Source: Ampelocalamus luodianensis | Lineage: Eukaryota; Streptophyta; Magnoliopsida; Poales; Poaceae | Direction of reading: 5' to 3' | DNA length: 64,000 bases | Assembly (NCBI GenBank): GCA_036346255.1 | Contig: JAYEVH010000317.1 | Location: forward strand, 46,455 to 110,454 | In this document: positions 33,106 through 43,000 of the stretch, piece by piece | Position numbering within the stretch: the first letter of the stretch is position 1 | How the letters are laid out: each line of letters starts with the position of its first letter | Position numbers and translations under genes: made by a program | The notes under the pieces: model-generated | Told to the model about the DNA's origin: nothing | What the model saw: only the letters and a program-made list of their open reading frames with translations | The model's database searches: none

Positions 33106-35820
33106 TTACGATCGCATCAATCGTGCCATCTCAGAAGCGCTTGGGAAGACCTTTCCACTGCGAAGGCGAGTGGTCATTTGGTGCACGGGTGGAGCATTAG
33201 CAGGTGCAGCATCAGATACAGGCGTGACAGTGACATCGCCCACTGCATGATCTTGCAGCGGATGAAGCACACCGGGAGACGTTGAAGCTGGCTCATGTGC
33301 ATCCGGCGCAGGCGAGGCAAGAACTTGAGCCGGAATCGACGGAGTACTTCCTGGGCCAGGAGTCGACATAGCAGGCCCAGGATTGCATGCACCCGGGACA
33401 TCGATCAGACAGGCGCGCTGGACGCCGATCGGAGGACGCGGTGCAACTGCAGCTGCATCAGGCGTGTTAGACAACAAAAGCGATAAGTCATAATTTCGCA
33501 TATGATCATTCACAATCACCGGCTCAGACTGAGGAAAACGAACAGTGTCAAAGGAAGGTGTGGCCGATTGAGAAGGAGTGGAGAAAGGAAATAGGGATTC
33601 ATCAAAAACAACATCGCGCGAGATATACACCCGGCCAGTACGTCTGTCAAGACACTTGTATCCCTTATGCATAGAACTGTACCCCAAAAAGACACACATT
33701 TTGGAGCGAAACTGCAACTTATGAGAATTGTATTTCCGAAGACTAGGCCAACAAGCACAACCGAAAGTGCGAAGAAAGGTATAATCTGGTGTAATATTGA
33801 GAAGGCGTGTAATGGGTGTAGAATTGTTGATGATGCGACTCGGCATACGATTAATTAAATAGCACGCCGTTAAGAAAGCTTCATCCCAAAATCTGAGAGG
33901 AAGAGAGGAATGAGCTAAGAGAGTAAGACCAGTTTCAACAATGTGCCTGTGCTTTCTTTCGGCCACACCATTTTGCTGTGAGGTATGGGGACAGGAGACA
34001 CGATGGGAAATACCACAACGTTGGAAATATTTATGAAGACGATGATACTCTCCTCCCCAATCAGACTGAACAGTACGAATTTTGGAATTCAAGAGACGCT
34101 CAACATGATTTTGAAAAGTATAAAAGATTTGCTCAACATCCGATTTATGCTTAAGAAGATAAATCCAAGTATAGCGGCTATAATCATCCAAGAAACTTAC
34201 ATAATATTTAAAACCTCCAACGGAGGCTTGAGCAGGCCCCCACACGTCGGAGTGAATAAGCTCAAGCGGAGAGGTCGTGACACGAACAGAATTATTATAA
34301 GGGAGTTGATGACTCTTTGCACGTTGACAGGCATCACAAACGGAAGACTCTTGTTCGAAGAAACAATCTAATTTATTGGATTTTAAGATAGACCTAGCAA
34401 CGGTTGAAGTAGGATGACCAAGACGTTGATGCCATTTGGAGGACGACACCTTGACACCGGACGAAGCATGATGAGGAGTGGTGGATGTTGAGCGACTAAA
34501 TGGCACTGGGTAGAGACCCCCTTTGCTTCTACCGAGTAGAAGCGTTTTCTTCGTGGCCTTGTCCTTAACAAAGAAAGCATCGGCATGAAATTTGATGAAT
34601 ACATCATTATCAGAAACAAGTTTATGTGCAGAAAGGAGGTGCTTATTGATGTGAGGAACATGAAGAATATTTTTAAGAGCAAGAGACTGATCTAAGCCGG
34701 GAATTATAGAATGACCAATATGTGAAATATGCAAACCTGCTCCGTTGGCCACTTGAACCTGATCCTTGCCGTGGTAGCGTTCTTGAATGGTCAGGCGATC
34801 AAGATCACTCGTCAGGTGATCCGTTGCACCGGTGTCGATGTACCAATTTGTGTCGATGTTGTAGCCTCTTCCAGTCATGGCACTGTTGCCGCCACGATAC
34901 TCCCCACGGTACTCCTCCGGCTGGTATGCATGATTGAATCGGTTGCGGCAGTTCAACGCCACATGGCCATGGATGCCACATACCTGGCAGCGAGGGCCGT
35001 TGTTCCTGCCGCGGCCACGCCCTCGGCCGCGGCCACCACCACCGCGGTAGCCACCACCACCACGGTTGCCGGAGTTGTTGTGGTAGTTATTGTTGTTGTG
35101 ACGTGGATTGTCGGAGGAGTCCTGGCGCGTGACGTTGTTGGCGGACGAAGAAAATTCCGCCGTGCCACTCAACATGGTGGCTTGAGCCTCATGCGAAAGC
35201 ATGTAGGAATACAGCTCCGGGAGGGTTACCGGTCGCTGATTGCTTAGGACAGTGATGGAAGTGGCGAGATCGCCGTGACCTGGACCAAGGCCGGCGAGAA
35301 TGTACCCGATCACTTCATCATCGGACATGGGTTGTCCAATGTTTGCCATGGTGTCAGCAAGCGCCGTCATCTTCTGGTAGTACTCAGACGCACTCATATC
35401 ACCCTTCTTCGTCGTGGCGAGTTGGGTGCGGATCTGGATGGCATTTCCGCGATGCTGGGCAGAGAACATGGTATGGAGCGTCCTCCACACTTCGGCAGAT
35501 GTGCCGATGCGCGTGAGCTGGGGTAGCACGTCCTCGGTCATGGAGGACAGCAGGCCGCCCAAGATGGCCTGATCCTGGATGATCCAGGCGGAGTGAGCAG
35601 GATTGTCCACCTGCCGCACAGTAGAACCTATCCCTTCGGTCACTGTGGCCGGCGGCATAGGCGTGGTTCCGTCGAGATAACCAAACAGCTGGATACCTCG
35701 GAGGATGGGGACGACTTGGGCCTTCCAGCGTAAAATTGTGCGGGTGAGCCTACAAGTGATGGCGTTGGCAAAGAAGAAGAGGTGGTCATGAGAGAGGCGC
35801 TCGGAGAGGAGATGTGGCAC
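33106..35820 (-). CDS. gag-pol: Copia gag, protease and integrase
   Basis: About 900 residues, one frame. Gag (residues 1-290) has the copia gag core with WRTLHTMFSAQHRGNAIQ and a CCHC knuckle, CQVCGIHGHVALNC, after a Gly/Arg-rich stretch. The protease has YIDTGATDHLTSD near residue 335. Integrase has HQRLGHP...CDACQRAK (zinc finger), HSDVWGPA, LDDYSRYTWIYLLK and the DD35E region ending SQQNGVAERKHRHI. There is no ATG at the left end: the frame opens at a GTG, and an ATG at 35860 lies in another frame. So the gag start has an indel near 35820. The stop at 33106 precedes the RT frame. Confidence 0.88.
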   Translation of the reverse strand: MPHLLSERLSHDHLFFFANAITCRLTRTILRWKAQVVPILRGIQLFGYLDGTTPMPPATVTEGIGSTVRQVDNPAHSAWIIQDQAILGGLLSSMTEDVLPQLTRIGTSAEVWRTLHTMFSAQHRGNAIQIRTQLATTKKGDMSASEYYQKMTALADTMANIGQPMSDDEVIGYILAGLGPGHGDLATSITVLSNQRPVTLPELYSYMLSHEAQATMLSGTAEFSSSANNVTRQDSSDNPRHNNNNYHNNSGNRGGGGYRGGGGRGRGRGRGRNNGPRCQVCGIHGHVALNCRNRFNHAYQPEEYRGEYRGGNSAMTGRGYNIDTNWYIDTGATDHLTSDLDRLTIQERYHGKDQVQVANGAGLHISHIGHSIIPGLDQSLALKNILHVPHINKHLLSAHKLVSDNDVFIKFHADAFFVKDKATKKTLLLGRSKGGLYPVPFSRSTSTTPHHASSGVKVSSSKWHQRLGHPTSTVARSILKSNKLDCFFEQESSVCDACQRAKSHQLPYNNSVRVTTSPLELIHSDVWGPAQASVGGFKYYVSFLDDYSRYTWIYLLKHKSDVEQIFYTFQNHVERLLNSKIRTVQSDWGGEYHRLHKYFQRCGISHRVSCPHTSQQNGVAERKHRHIVETGLTLLAHSSLPLRFWDEAFLTACYLINRMPSRIINNSTPITRLLNITPDYTFLRTFGCACWPSLRKYNSHKLQFRSKMCVFLGYSSMHKGYKCLDRRTGRVYISRDVVFDESLFPFSTPSQSATPSFDTVRFPQSEPVIVNDHMRNYDLSLLLSNTPDAAAVAPRPPIGVQRACLIDVPGACNPGPAMSTPGPGSTPSIPAQVLASPAPDAHEPASTSPGVLHPLQDHAVGDVTVTPVSDAAPANAPPVHQMTTRLRSGKVFPSASEMARLMRS

Positions 35821-35891
35821 CTTTGGCGATGATGTGGGAGGTTTGATCAGAGGTGGTCATGACAGAGAGCTTGGATCTGGCTCTGATACCA

Positions 35892-36094
35892 AGAGAAAGA
35901 AATTATTTGCTATTTGCCGCAGTAATCCCCTGTGGGGTTTCATTCTCTTATATAAACAAGGATACATGGTAGCAGATCATATCTCATCGATCCTATACAA
36001 TCAGCTCCTTCTATCTATACATGAAACCGATCCCTACAATTATGCTACGCCATAATGCTCATGCCTAATAGATCGCTAACTACTATGTTTTACA
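35892..36094 (-). repeat. Copia LTR, right copy (5' LTR)
   Basis: Same 203 bp as 31341-31543, directly next to the primer-binding site on its left. Confidence 0.9.
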
Positions 36095-36285
36095 TCAAGA
36101 GTTGGCCGATCTTTGTCAAAGTGACAATGGATCCTAAGGGGCGCACGGTTGTTATTGAGCAAAGCTTTGGTGCTCCTAAAGTTACCAAGGATGGAGTAGC
36201 GATTGCCAAGAGCATTGAATTGATGTGAGTTAAGAATGTAGGTGCAAACCTTGAAGTGTGTCGCTAATGCGACTATTAACACTCT
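36095..36285 (+). pseudogene. Captured fragment of mitochondrial chaperonin CPN60
   Basis: Encodes KVTMDPKGRTVVIEQSFGAP, then KVTKDGVAIAKSIEL, then after a break KNVGANL and VANAT. This is the N-terminal equatorial part of group I chaperonins, including the ATP-site phosphate loop region (KVTMGPKGRN in intact proteins; here Asp replaces the Gly). Upstream, ELADL is one base out of frame, and a TGA follows the IEL stretch. No introns lie within the fragment, suggesting capture from mRNA. It is too short and broken to work as a chaperonin. Confidence 0.85.
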
Positions 36286-36960
36286 TTGGAAAGGATAGGC
36301 AAGGTCACAAATTTGTGGTGAATGATGATGTAGATGCGATTTTGTATGCGGTATTAGCGATGAGTCCAAAGATTGAGGACTGCAATTATGCTTTAATCCG
36401 TCTCGAGAAGCACAGTGATGAGAAGGCTCTTAAATTCTTCCGGTGGATGAAGGCCAATGGGAAGCTAGAGAGGACGCGATGTGTATCACCTAGCTCTTCA
36501 GCGATTGCTCGAAGGAGGATTGGAAGACAGTGAACTGTTGCTTCATGAAATGTTTGTCGTTTTCGTTGCACTGCTGGATGCTCGAGCATTTAATGGGCTG
36601 ATCTATGTTTTCGCCAAAAGGAGGCTTGTTAATTGGGGAACAAAGTGGTTTAATATGATGCTAGAGAGAGAAGTGCAGGTAGAATGTGTCTACAGTTGGT
36701 ATGCTTATGGGCCTTTACCATAAAACGGGAACCTTTTGGAAGCTGAATTCACTTTTGCAAAAATGAGGAATGCAATGTTAAGTGTGTTAGTGCTTACTCA
36801 GCTATCTTGATTACTTTGTATACGTTCAAGCCTTTTGCCAAGTCCGAGGAGGTTATCATTCGATGAAAGATGATGAAGTTATTCCTAATATGGAGAATTT
36901 GAAGGCTTTGAATTTCCTTGTTCTATTCCAAGAATCAGATCTTGGGAGTGGATATCAAGA
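36286..36960 (+). pseudogene. Captured fragment of a pentatricopeptide-repeat protein
   Basis: Encodes VVNDDVDAILYAV, RLEKHSDEKALKFFRWMKAN, then in other frames AYHLALQ-like, ELLLHEM, LDARAFNGLIYVFAKRRLVN, GTKWFNMMLEREVQ, EAEFTFAKMR and DDEVIPNMENL. These are tandem helical hairpins of a PPR protein, resembling the family of Arabidopsis At4g30825. PPR proteins bind organelle RNA. Several frameshifts and stops break the fragment. It abuts the CPN60 piece with no intervening sequence, so two unrelated mRNAs were joined. Confidence 0.8.
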
Positions 36961-37515
36961 TATGAAAGTGATCTAGTGGAGAAAAGCTATTTTGCAAAAC
37001 ACAGACTTGTGTGGGAAATCTTGAATGGTGGTCTCAAGAGCAAGATTGAGATCGGTGGTCTTATATATGCGCTCTGGAGGTGGTTTGTCAAGAAAATGAA
37101 CACGAAACCTTGGAGATTGCATTGTCCAGCAACCACTTTTCTTCGTGAGAAACCAATCCACACCAAGGAAGCATACTTTGTGGCAAGCAACCTCGATTTC
37201 ACAGGTGGACGGTGGCATGCATAGGAGGCACCTTCTTCGGTGTCCGTTAGGCATGCATAGGAGCTTGGCGTAAAACATCATGCATGGTGTTTCCATGATG
37301 AAGTGAGTTTGATAATCGTGTATGCATACTTCTATCGAGTGGGCAACGAAGCGTGGAGGTTTACCGACTTCTACCTTGGGCAAGTGCGGTCTCCTCTATG
37401 CTTACAAGTTGAAGGCCTGCCGGCTGTTTGGGTGCATGGCAATTTCGGATGACATGGGATCCCGGTTGTAATGGTGACTATTCTTTTGTATCGGCTTGGG
37501 GTCAAGCCTCATTCA
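36961..37515 (+). other. 3' interior of the chimeric element, origin unknown
   Basis: A frame at 36976-37224 contains EILNGGLKSKIEIGG and WFVKKMNTKPWRLHC, but I recognise no family. The rest has only short frames. It may be a further captured piece or the element's own non-coding 3' region. A near-repeat of GGCATGCATAGGAG occurs at 37213 and 37250. Confidence 0.35.
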
Positions 37516-37527
37516 AGGAGGGAGGAA
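37516..37527 (+). other. Polypurine tract of the chimeric element
   Basis: AGGAGGGAGGAA directly precedes the TGTTACGG start of the 3' LTR. Confidence 0.8.
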
Positions 37528-37887
37528 TGTTACGGACCAACCGGCTTTGGGTTGCATTGTTGGGTCGTGGCCCGGGAGGCGAGAGGCAAGACTCGGGAGT
37601 ACAAAGGGCAGCAGCAGCATCGGGATGATCTATCGAAGAAACACTTCAGGCTTTAGCCACAGCTCTTCTTCTTCCTCCTGCTGCCTTCCCTTTTCTCTTC
37701 TCGATTCCCAGTTCCCAATCTCCTGTTCTTCTTCCCACTCTTGATATCTGTATTCCAGTCCATTTGCTAGTTCCTACTTCCATTCTCCCCGGATTGTATC
37801 TCCATTACTTTGCATATTTTGTTGGATTTTGATACCGAAGCTATTCAATTTTGAGTTCGTTCGTGTTCATCAATCGGGTACGTGACA
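37528..37887 (+). repeat. 3' LTR of the chimeric element
   Basis: 360 bp, TGTTACGGACC to TACGTGACA, a near copy of 30092-30460, followed by the GTCAT duplication. Confidence 0.92.
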
Positions 37888-37892
37888 GTCAT

Positions 37893-38290
37893 GTATGGAT
37901 TGATCGCTAGCCTTACGTTCTTTACCCCATCAAATGATCGATAGCAAGAGTAGAGTCATTTGATAGAGATGAGCGCACGGCGTACGTGATCCACATAAGC
38001 ATGCTCACATATCTACATCACCGTATGTCATGGCGTACGTGATCCATCAGAATTCATAGATACTAGGATCGCTAGGAGTACGTGACAGTATTGATATGTA
38101 TTGTCGTACATGTACACGTTAATATGTTAGTAATTTGGAGTTTTCTCAACTTGTTCCAAGCTAACTCCGATTTGAATTCCGCGACAGGAGCTAGCAGCAT
38201 GACCGGACTGCAGGATTAATTGTTGCTATATTTATCGAGGCGCATGCATCGATCCTGGCCGGCCGCGCCGGGACCCATATAGGCATTTAG
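37893..38290 (-). repeat. P450-cluster upstream region, duplicate copy 1
   Basis: From TTACGTTCTTTACCCCATC through TTTCTCAACTTGTTCCAAGC to GCCGGGACCCATATA, this matches 39690-40079 with many substitutions. The second copy lies just upstream of a P450 N-terminal remnant, so this is probably P450 promoter DNA duplicated with the genes. Confidence 0.7.
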
Positions 38291-39269
38291 CTAGCTAGGA
38301 AGCGAAACGTACAATGGAAAACAAAGACTGAACTAGAATCTGCTATAACATAGACGACGTTTGTGGATGTGCAAAGATAGCCTCGATCAGCTCCATCGAT
38401 CTTACACAACTAAATTTGTCTCTGACTAGCTAATTGATCATAGAGGATAAAGCATTTGCTCGGGTGGCTCGCTCTTCCGGTGTGCGAGCAGCCCATTCGG
38501 GTTATGCGGGTGTGTATGTATGTGTGGTGGTGTGAGTGAGGTGTGCGTTGTGTGTGTGCGTCTAACTTGTACCCTCTAAACAATGTGAACGGATTATATC
38601 CGACAAGTGTCGACCATGCAAGATATACATGTGTACGTACTTGCGTCCATATATCTCTTTCTCACTCGCCCGCCAGCTCGATCTGAAACACATACTGTTG
38701 CAAATAATGCACCAAAAAAAAAAAGAAACGAGATACACAAATTTTACGTGAAAAACCCTTTCGAAAAAACTACGGATACACGAAGACGATATCACTATAT
38801 GAGGAGATGTTTATAGTAAAGCTTTTGCTTTACCCTATGAACTACAAGGATAAATTTATAGTAGTACTAAAAGATTCCGTGTATGAGTCGACCTACGAGT
38901 TGAGGTAGAAAACAAAACTCGAATTACACTCAAATTCAATTCGTACTAAACTCGAACTCAATAATGTCCACTTGAGACGAATTCGTGATCAGACACCTAC
39001 CTATTACGTACACCATCGATCCCATACGCATGGTATATATGTTGCGTAACCCACGGCTCGGTCAGTTCGATCGATCACTTGAGAATTTAAGAAGCGGAAC
39101 AGATAAATATAAAGCACTAGTTCATCTGCTAATTTGGAGTTTGCTGCTTTTGTCCTATATATGTTTAGTATGAGTAAAATTTCTTGATCCATGAATTATT
39201 TCTGGTCTTGAGGAAAGCGGACGGATGGACAGTGGAGTTGTTAGTAATATGCTCCGGAGGTAATCATAG
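38291..39269. other. Intergenic DNA with a GT-rich microsatellite, no gene
   Basis: 38505-38562 is a (GT)n-type run interrupted by A and GG. 38735-38765 contains ACACAAATTTTACGTGAAAA and ACCCTTTCG, a phrase common in degraded plant transposons. 38291-38345 aligns with 44848-44900 as the continued duplicate. I see no open frame of note. Confidence 0.45.
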
Positions 39270-39620
39270 AGATAATTATATTGCTTCTATATTTATAAAT
39301 TTTTGAATAATATGTTATTTTGTCCCTCGAATGAAATATCATTTATATTGATTGGCAATTACGTGACTTGTTTGTGAAACTATCTATTTATATTTAAGTA
39401 CATGTTGCAATCTGTAGTACTACGATTGACCTCGATTCCGGTGATCATATAATAACAATTTTCAGTGGTTGTATATGCAGATATGCCCCCTGAGCTTTTG
39501 TTGCCCTGCTATGTATATTTGTCTCTTGGCTAGGCTTGGCTTGGCTTGTAATATTCAGATTGTTGTAATATTCTGGTTGTAGCCATGCTGGGATAAGACT
39601 AGAGCCATGACCTGCATAAT
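39270..39620 (-). pseudogene. Gutted P450 remnant: intron plus first codons
   Basis: 39460-39540 resembles the P450 intron at 28800-28890 (TGGTTGTA, GAGATCTGCC/CAGATATGCC, GCTATGTATAT, CTCTTG). 39583-39612 on the minus strand encodes MQVMALVLSQ, matching MRVMAQFVQALS at the start of the intact-length gene. Nearly all of exon 1 between them is gone. The upstream region follows at 39650-40079. Confidence 0.55.
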
Positions 39621-39649
39621 ACGTACAGCGCTAGTAGGTTTGATTCAGT

Positions 39650-40079
39650 GATTGCAGTGATGGATCACGTATCTCTATCAAAGGATCGATCGCTATCCTT
39701 ACGTTCTTTACCCCATCAAATGATCGATAGAGATTCGAAAGAAAAAAATGATCGATAGAGATGCGCGCATGGCGTGATGCATAGAACCATGCACACATAT
39801 TTACATCATCGTATGTCGTGTAGCCCACGGCCTCCATCATCAGATAATAGGATCGCTATGATGTGTACTGTACATATAGTAGGACGCGACAATATTGATA
39901 TGTCTTGTTGTACACGTTGATATGTTAGTAATTTGGAGCTTTCTCAACTTGTTCCAAGCTAACTCCGATTTGAATTCCAAAATAAGAGCTAGCTGCATGA
40001 CCGGACGGCAGGATTAATTGCTGCTATATTAATCGAGGCGCATGCATCGATCCAGGCCGGCCTCGCCGGGACCCATATA
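39650..40079 (-). repeat. P450-cluster upstream region, duplicate copy 2
   Basis: Matches 37893-38290. It continues after the solo LTR at 44848 (AGAAAACAAAGAC ... CTAGAATC), just as copy 1 continues at 38310. It contains paired ATCGATAGAGAT phrases near 39722 and 39750. Confidence 0.7.
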
Positions 40080-43000
40080 TGTGGGGACCCCGGTAATTAT
40101 CTCCATAAGACCGAGATTATACAAGATCTTAGGGACATAATTACGGGTCTCCAGTAAATGAATTCCAATTTAACTCTTTCCAAGTGAGAGGCTTAGCCGA
40201 ATACTAGAGCCTCAACGATCATGCGCGCTGCTCCCTTGCGAGCGTTACATGATTGTCGATTCTCCCTTGATTCGAAGCACTACCCTTGGTGAGTTAAATG
40301 GGAATTCATCAACAACGAGTATGACATATATTGGCTCCCAAGATCAATGACCAATATACTCATACCCTCATCCAACGTTGATTACATCCATACAACGCAT
40401 ACAACAAGGAATAAAAGACATACTGCATAATAGTTAAGGTCTACAGTTTATTACAAGCGGTCGACCGGCCAAATTTAAAGCAGAGTATCAAGTAGCAGCG
40501 GAATTAAATAGATAAAGCAAAAGACCAGCAGTGGTATGCCCAACACCCATCGGCAACCGACTGGGGGTTAAATGGCAGCACACTACTCATTAGTGTCACC
40601 CAAGTCAACACTAGCGAGATCGTCATAATCATAACCTTCCTCACCTGAAAAGGCCAGCAAACATCTGGCTGAGTACAAGTGTACTCGCAAGTCTTACACA
40701 AATAAAAATAGTTATGCATAAGGGTCATTCAAAGGATGGCTCATATTGGTTTAGTTTTGCGAAAAGACGCAACAATTAACAACCTACACATACTAGTTTT
40801 TCATGTGCCCATTTAAAAATCAGATTTGAAGTAGAAGTAAAACATGTAGTAAAGCATTTCAGTAATAAACAAATTGAATCATACAAAGACCAAAGTGGCA
40901 GCCCACTTTGATATACTAAACACATGAACAGCCCGTTCATGACGAATACCAAGTTCAACCACAATTTTAATTAAAAGTCTAACAATAAGCAGCCACAAAT
41001 TTCAAGCGGTCGTCCATAACCGTGGACACGGCTATTCGAATAGATTAATACCTGCAGGGTGTACTACTTTACCCACACGACTTGATTAGCCCGTAAGCCT
41101 CCGAGGCCTCCGAAATAGCACACTTCCTATGGTATGCGGTAGGTGTAAATCAAGATCTGATCATTTTCAAGAAGAAAGCCCTATTGAGCCAAGTCCCCTT
41201 GTGAGATGGTTCCTTGCTCAAGACAAGCGTCGGATAGCACTTGCTAGGGGGCTCACAAGTTATATTGGAAATACCGATGCAATCAAAACAAAAGAATTGG
41301 TGCTCCCTTGCACACTATAAAGGATTACATCGGCTCCTCAAAGAACATAGGATTTCACGGTCGCTATGCCCCTTACACCACCAAGGACTTAACACAATAA
41401 AACCCTCCCCCTACTTAACCATACGGCTCCCAACCCGCGTGTGGCAGCACGAGTGTTGCTTGAACAGTAGGTACCCAAAGTTCGGTCCTCAATTGTCCAG
41501 ACAAGTCCTTCCACTTACCCAATGCTCGTGCACAAAGCACCATCACTAACCAACACTTGTCGGACCAAATCTCATTTAAAAATGACAAAGTTTTACTCAT
41601 AAAACAGCTACAAAGATCTGAAGTAAAAACATAAAGTAAGAGTTGTGTGTATCCCAAAACCGCCGGGTTATTCCCGACGATCGAGCTACCGTATCTAGAC
41701 TTGCATGGCTAAGCAATTCTATAACCCATATTTCACACATCCTATCTTAAGCATATAGGAGTTGGCATAATTCAAGATTAACCTCAAGCATAGGACATAA
41801 CTAAACTACACATCACAAAAATATTGACATAATCAAAATAGCATGCAAGCAATTATCATTGCACTATCTTAACCAAAACTGGGATCAAATATGATGCAAA
41901 AGAAAGTTCAAATGATGCTTGCCTTGCTGGTACAGTAGCTGCTCACTCGGTAGCGTAAGTGTCGATATCAATATGCTCGGATCTATATAATTATAACATC
42001 AAATAAATCAGAAAACAACTTAAAAACCAACATGCTCAAAAATGCATGATTTTTCTACAGTATTTAGGTCATGATTTTAAATGATTTTTGGTGAAAGAAT
42101 TATTTCACTTTGATTTAGCATGTGAAAGTTATAATGGTTTGAATTTCAGATTTCAATAAGTCGTCATTATATAATTTATTTATGAAGTGAAATTTTGTAG
42201 AACAGTGGTGAGTACATAGATTACATAGATAAATAGGCAATATTATTATAAGTTAAAAACAGTTGAGTTTGTCCCTTTTGGAGTTTTTATGATTTAGTTA
42301 TTGATTTTCAAAGTTATCAGCCTTTTATAGTATAAAAATAATAAAGTTAAGGGGTATATTCTCCCGAATATAGTTTCTGTGACAGAGGTAATGTGGAGAC
42401 CATTTTTAGAATTAAGTTCACTGAAAATGAAAATTATTAGAAGTGGTCTCACCGTTTTTGGAGGTTCCAATAATTACTTATGTATTTTTTAAGTTATCAG
42501 CCCTTTTCCTATTGTAAAATAATGGTTTTAAATGGATTAATCTCCAAATAAATCTCTCTGCTACAGAGACATGTTTGAAACTAATTTTAATATAAAGTTT
42601 ACTAAAAGTGAAAATTTCCAGAAGTGGTTTCATGCGATTTGGAGTTAAAATGATTTAGTTATGCATTTTAGAAGTTGTTCATATTTTTCAGTGTACAGGT
42701 AAATGATTTTCGGACTTTATAAACTATTTGCTACTTTTCTCACCGAGGCTCGGCTAGCCACGGTCACTGACCAGCGGGCCCGCTCGCCAGCGGCCCACTA
42801 CGAGGCGCGCGCACGTGTGCGTCCTAGGGCGACGGTTGCGAGCTGTTGGATCAAGATCCAACGGTCCATATTCGAGGTGCAATAGGACGGTCCGAATGTC
42901 TCACAAATCCAACCCGTCCCTTTCGCATCTGACGGTCCAGATTGATTCCAGTTCATTTGATTTTTCTTAGCACGTGTTTAATTTTTGGGCCCACACGTCA

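Larger units (their letters stand above)
31341..36094 (-). mobile_element. Ty1/copia element, Ale/Retrofit type, nested and young
   Basis: Two 203-bp LTRs (31341-31543 and 35892-36094) look identical by eye. The primer-binding site GGCTCTGATACCA (35879-35891, shown as plus strand) matches tRNA-iMet, and a polypurine tract lies at 31544-31553. Order on the minus strand is gag, protease, integrase, RT, RNase H, which is copia order. Short LTRs and the protease/integrase sequence fit the Ale/Retrofit group. It is antisense to the host element. I found no clean target-site duplication: flanks are CTGAA and TCAAG. Confidence 0.92.
30092..37887 (+). mobile_element. Chimeric LTR retrotransposon carrying host gene fragments
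   Basis: Boundaries are firm. The 5' LTR is 30092-30460, the 3' LTR 37528-37887, both TGT...ACA, with a 5-bp duplication GTCAT on each side (30087-30091 and 37888-37892). A tRNA-iMet primer site follows the 5' LTR and a polypurine tract precedes the 3' LTR. After removal of the nested copia element (31341-36094) about 2.3 kb of interior remains. It holds no gag or pol but encodes, in the element's sense direction, a PTB-type RRM, a CPN60 fragment and a PPR-protein fragment. It must be mobilised by another element's proteins. It interrupted the P450 exon-2 stub. Confidence 0.92.

Noticed and set aside
34729..35247. 172-codon plus-strand frame opposite copia gag
   Set aside because: Shadow of the Gly/Arg-rich gag linker on the other strand, giving an artificial Val/Ala/Thr-rich product.
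36095..36285. A working mitochondrial chaperonin gene
   Set aside because: Only about 60 residues of the roughly 570-residue protein are present, with frame breaks, inside a transposon.
36973..37383. 136-codon minus-strand frame in the chimeric element
   Set aside because: Antisense to the element, no domain, and overlaps an equally long sense frame; cannot be told from chance.
38505..38562. GT-rich run as a possible Z-DNA or regulatory element
   Set aside because: Short, interrupted microsatellite with no partner feature; ordinary for plant intergenic DNA.
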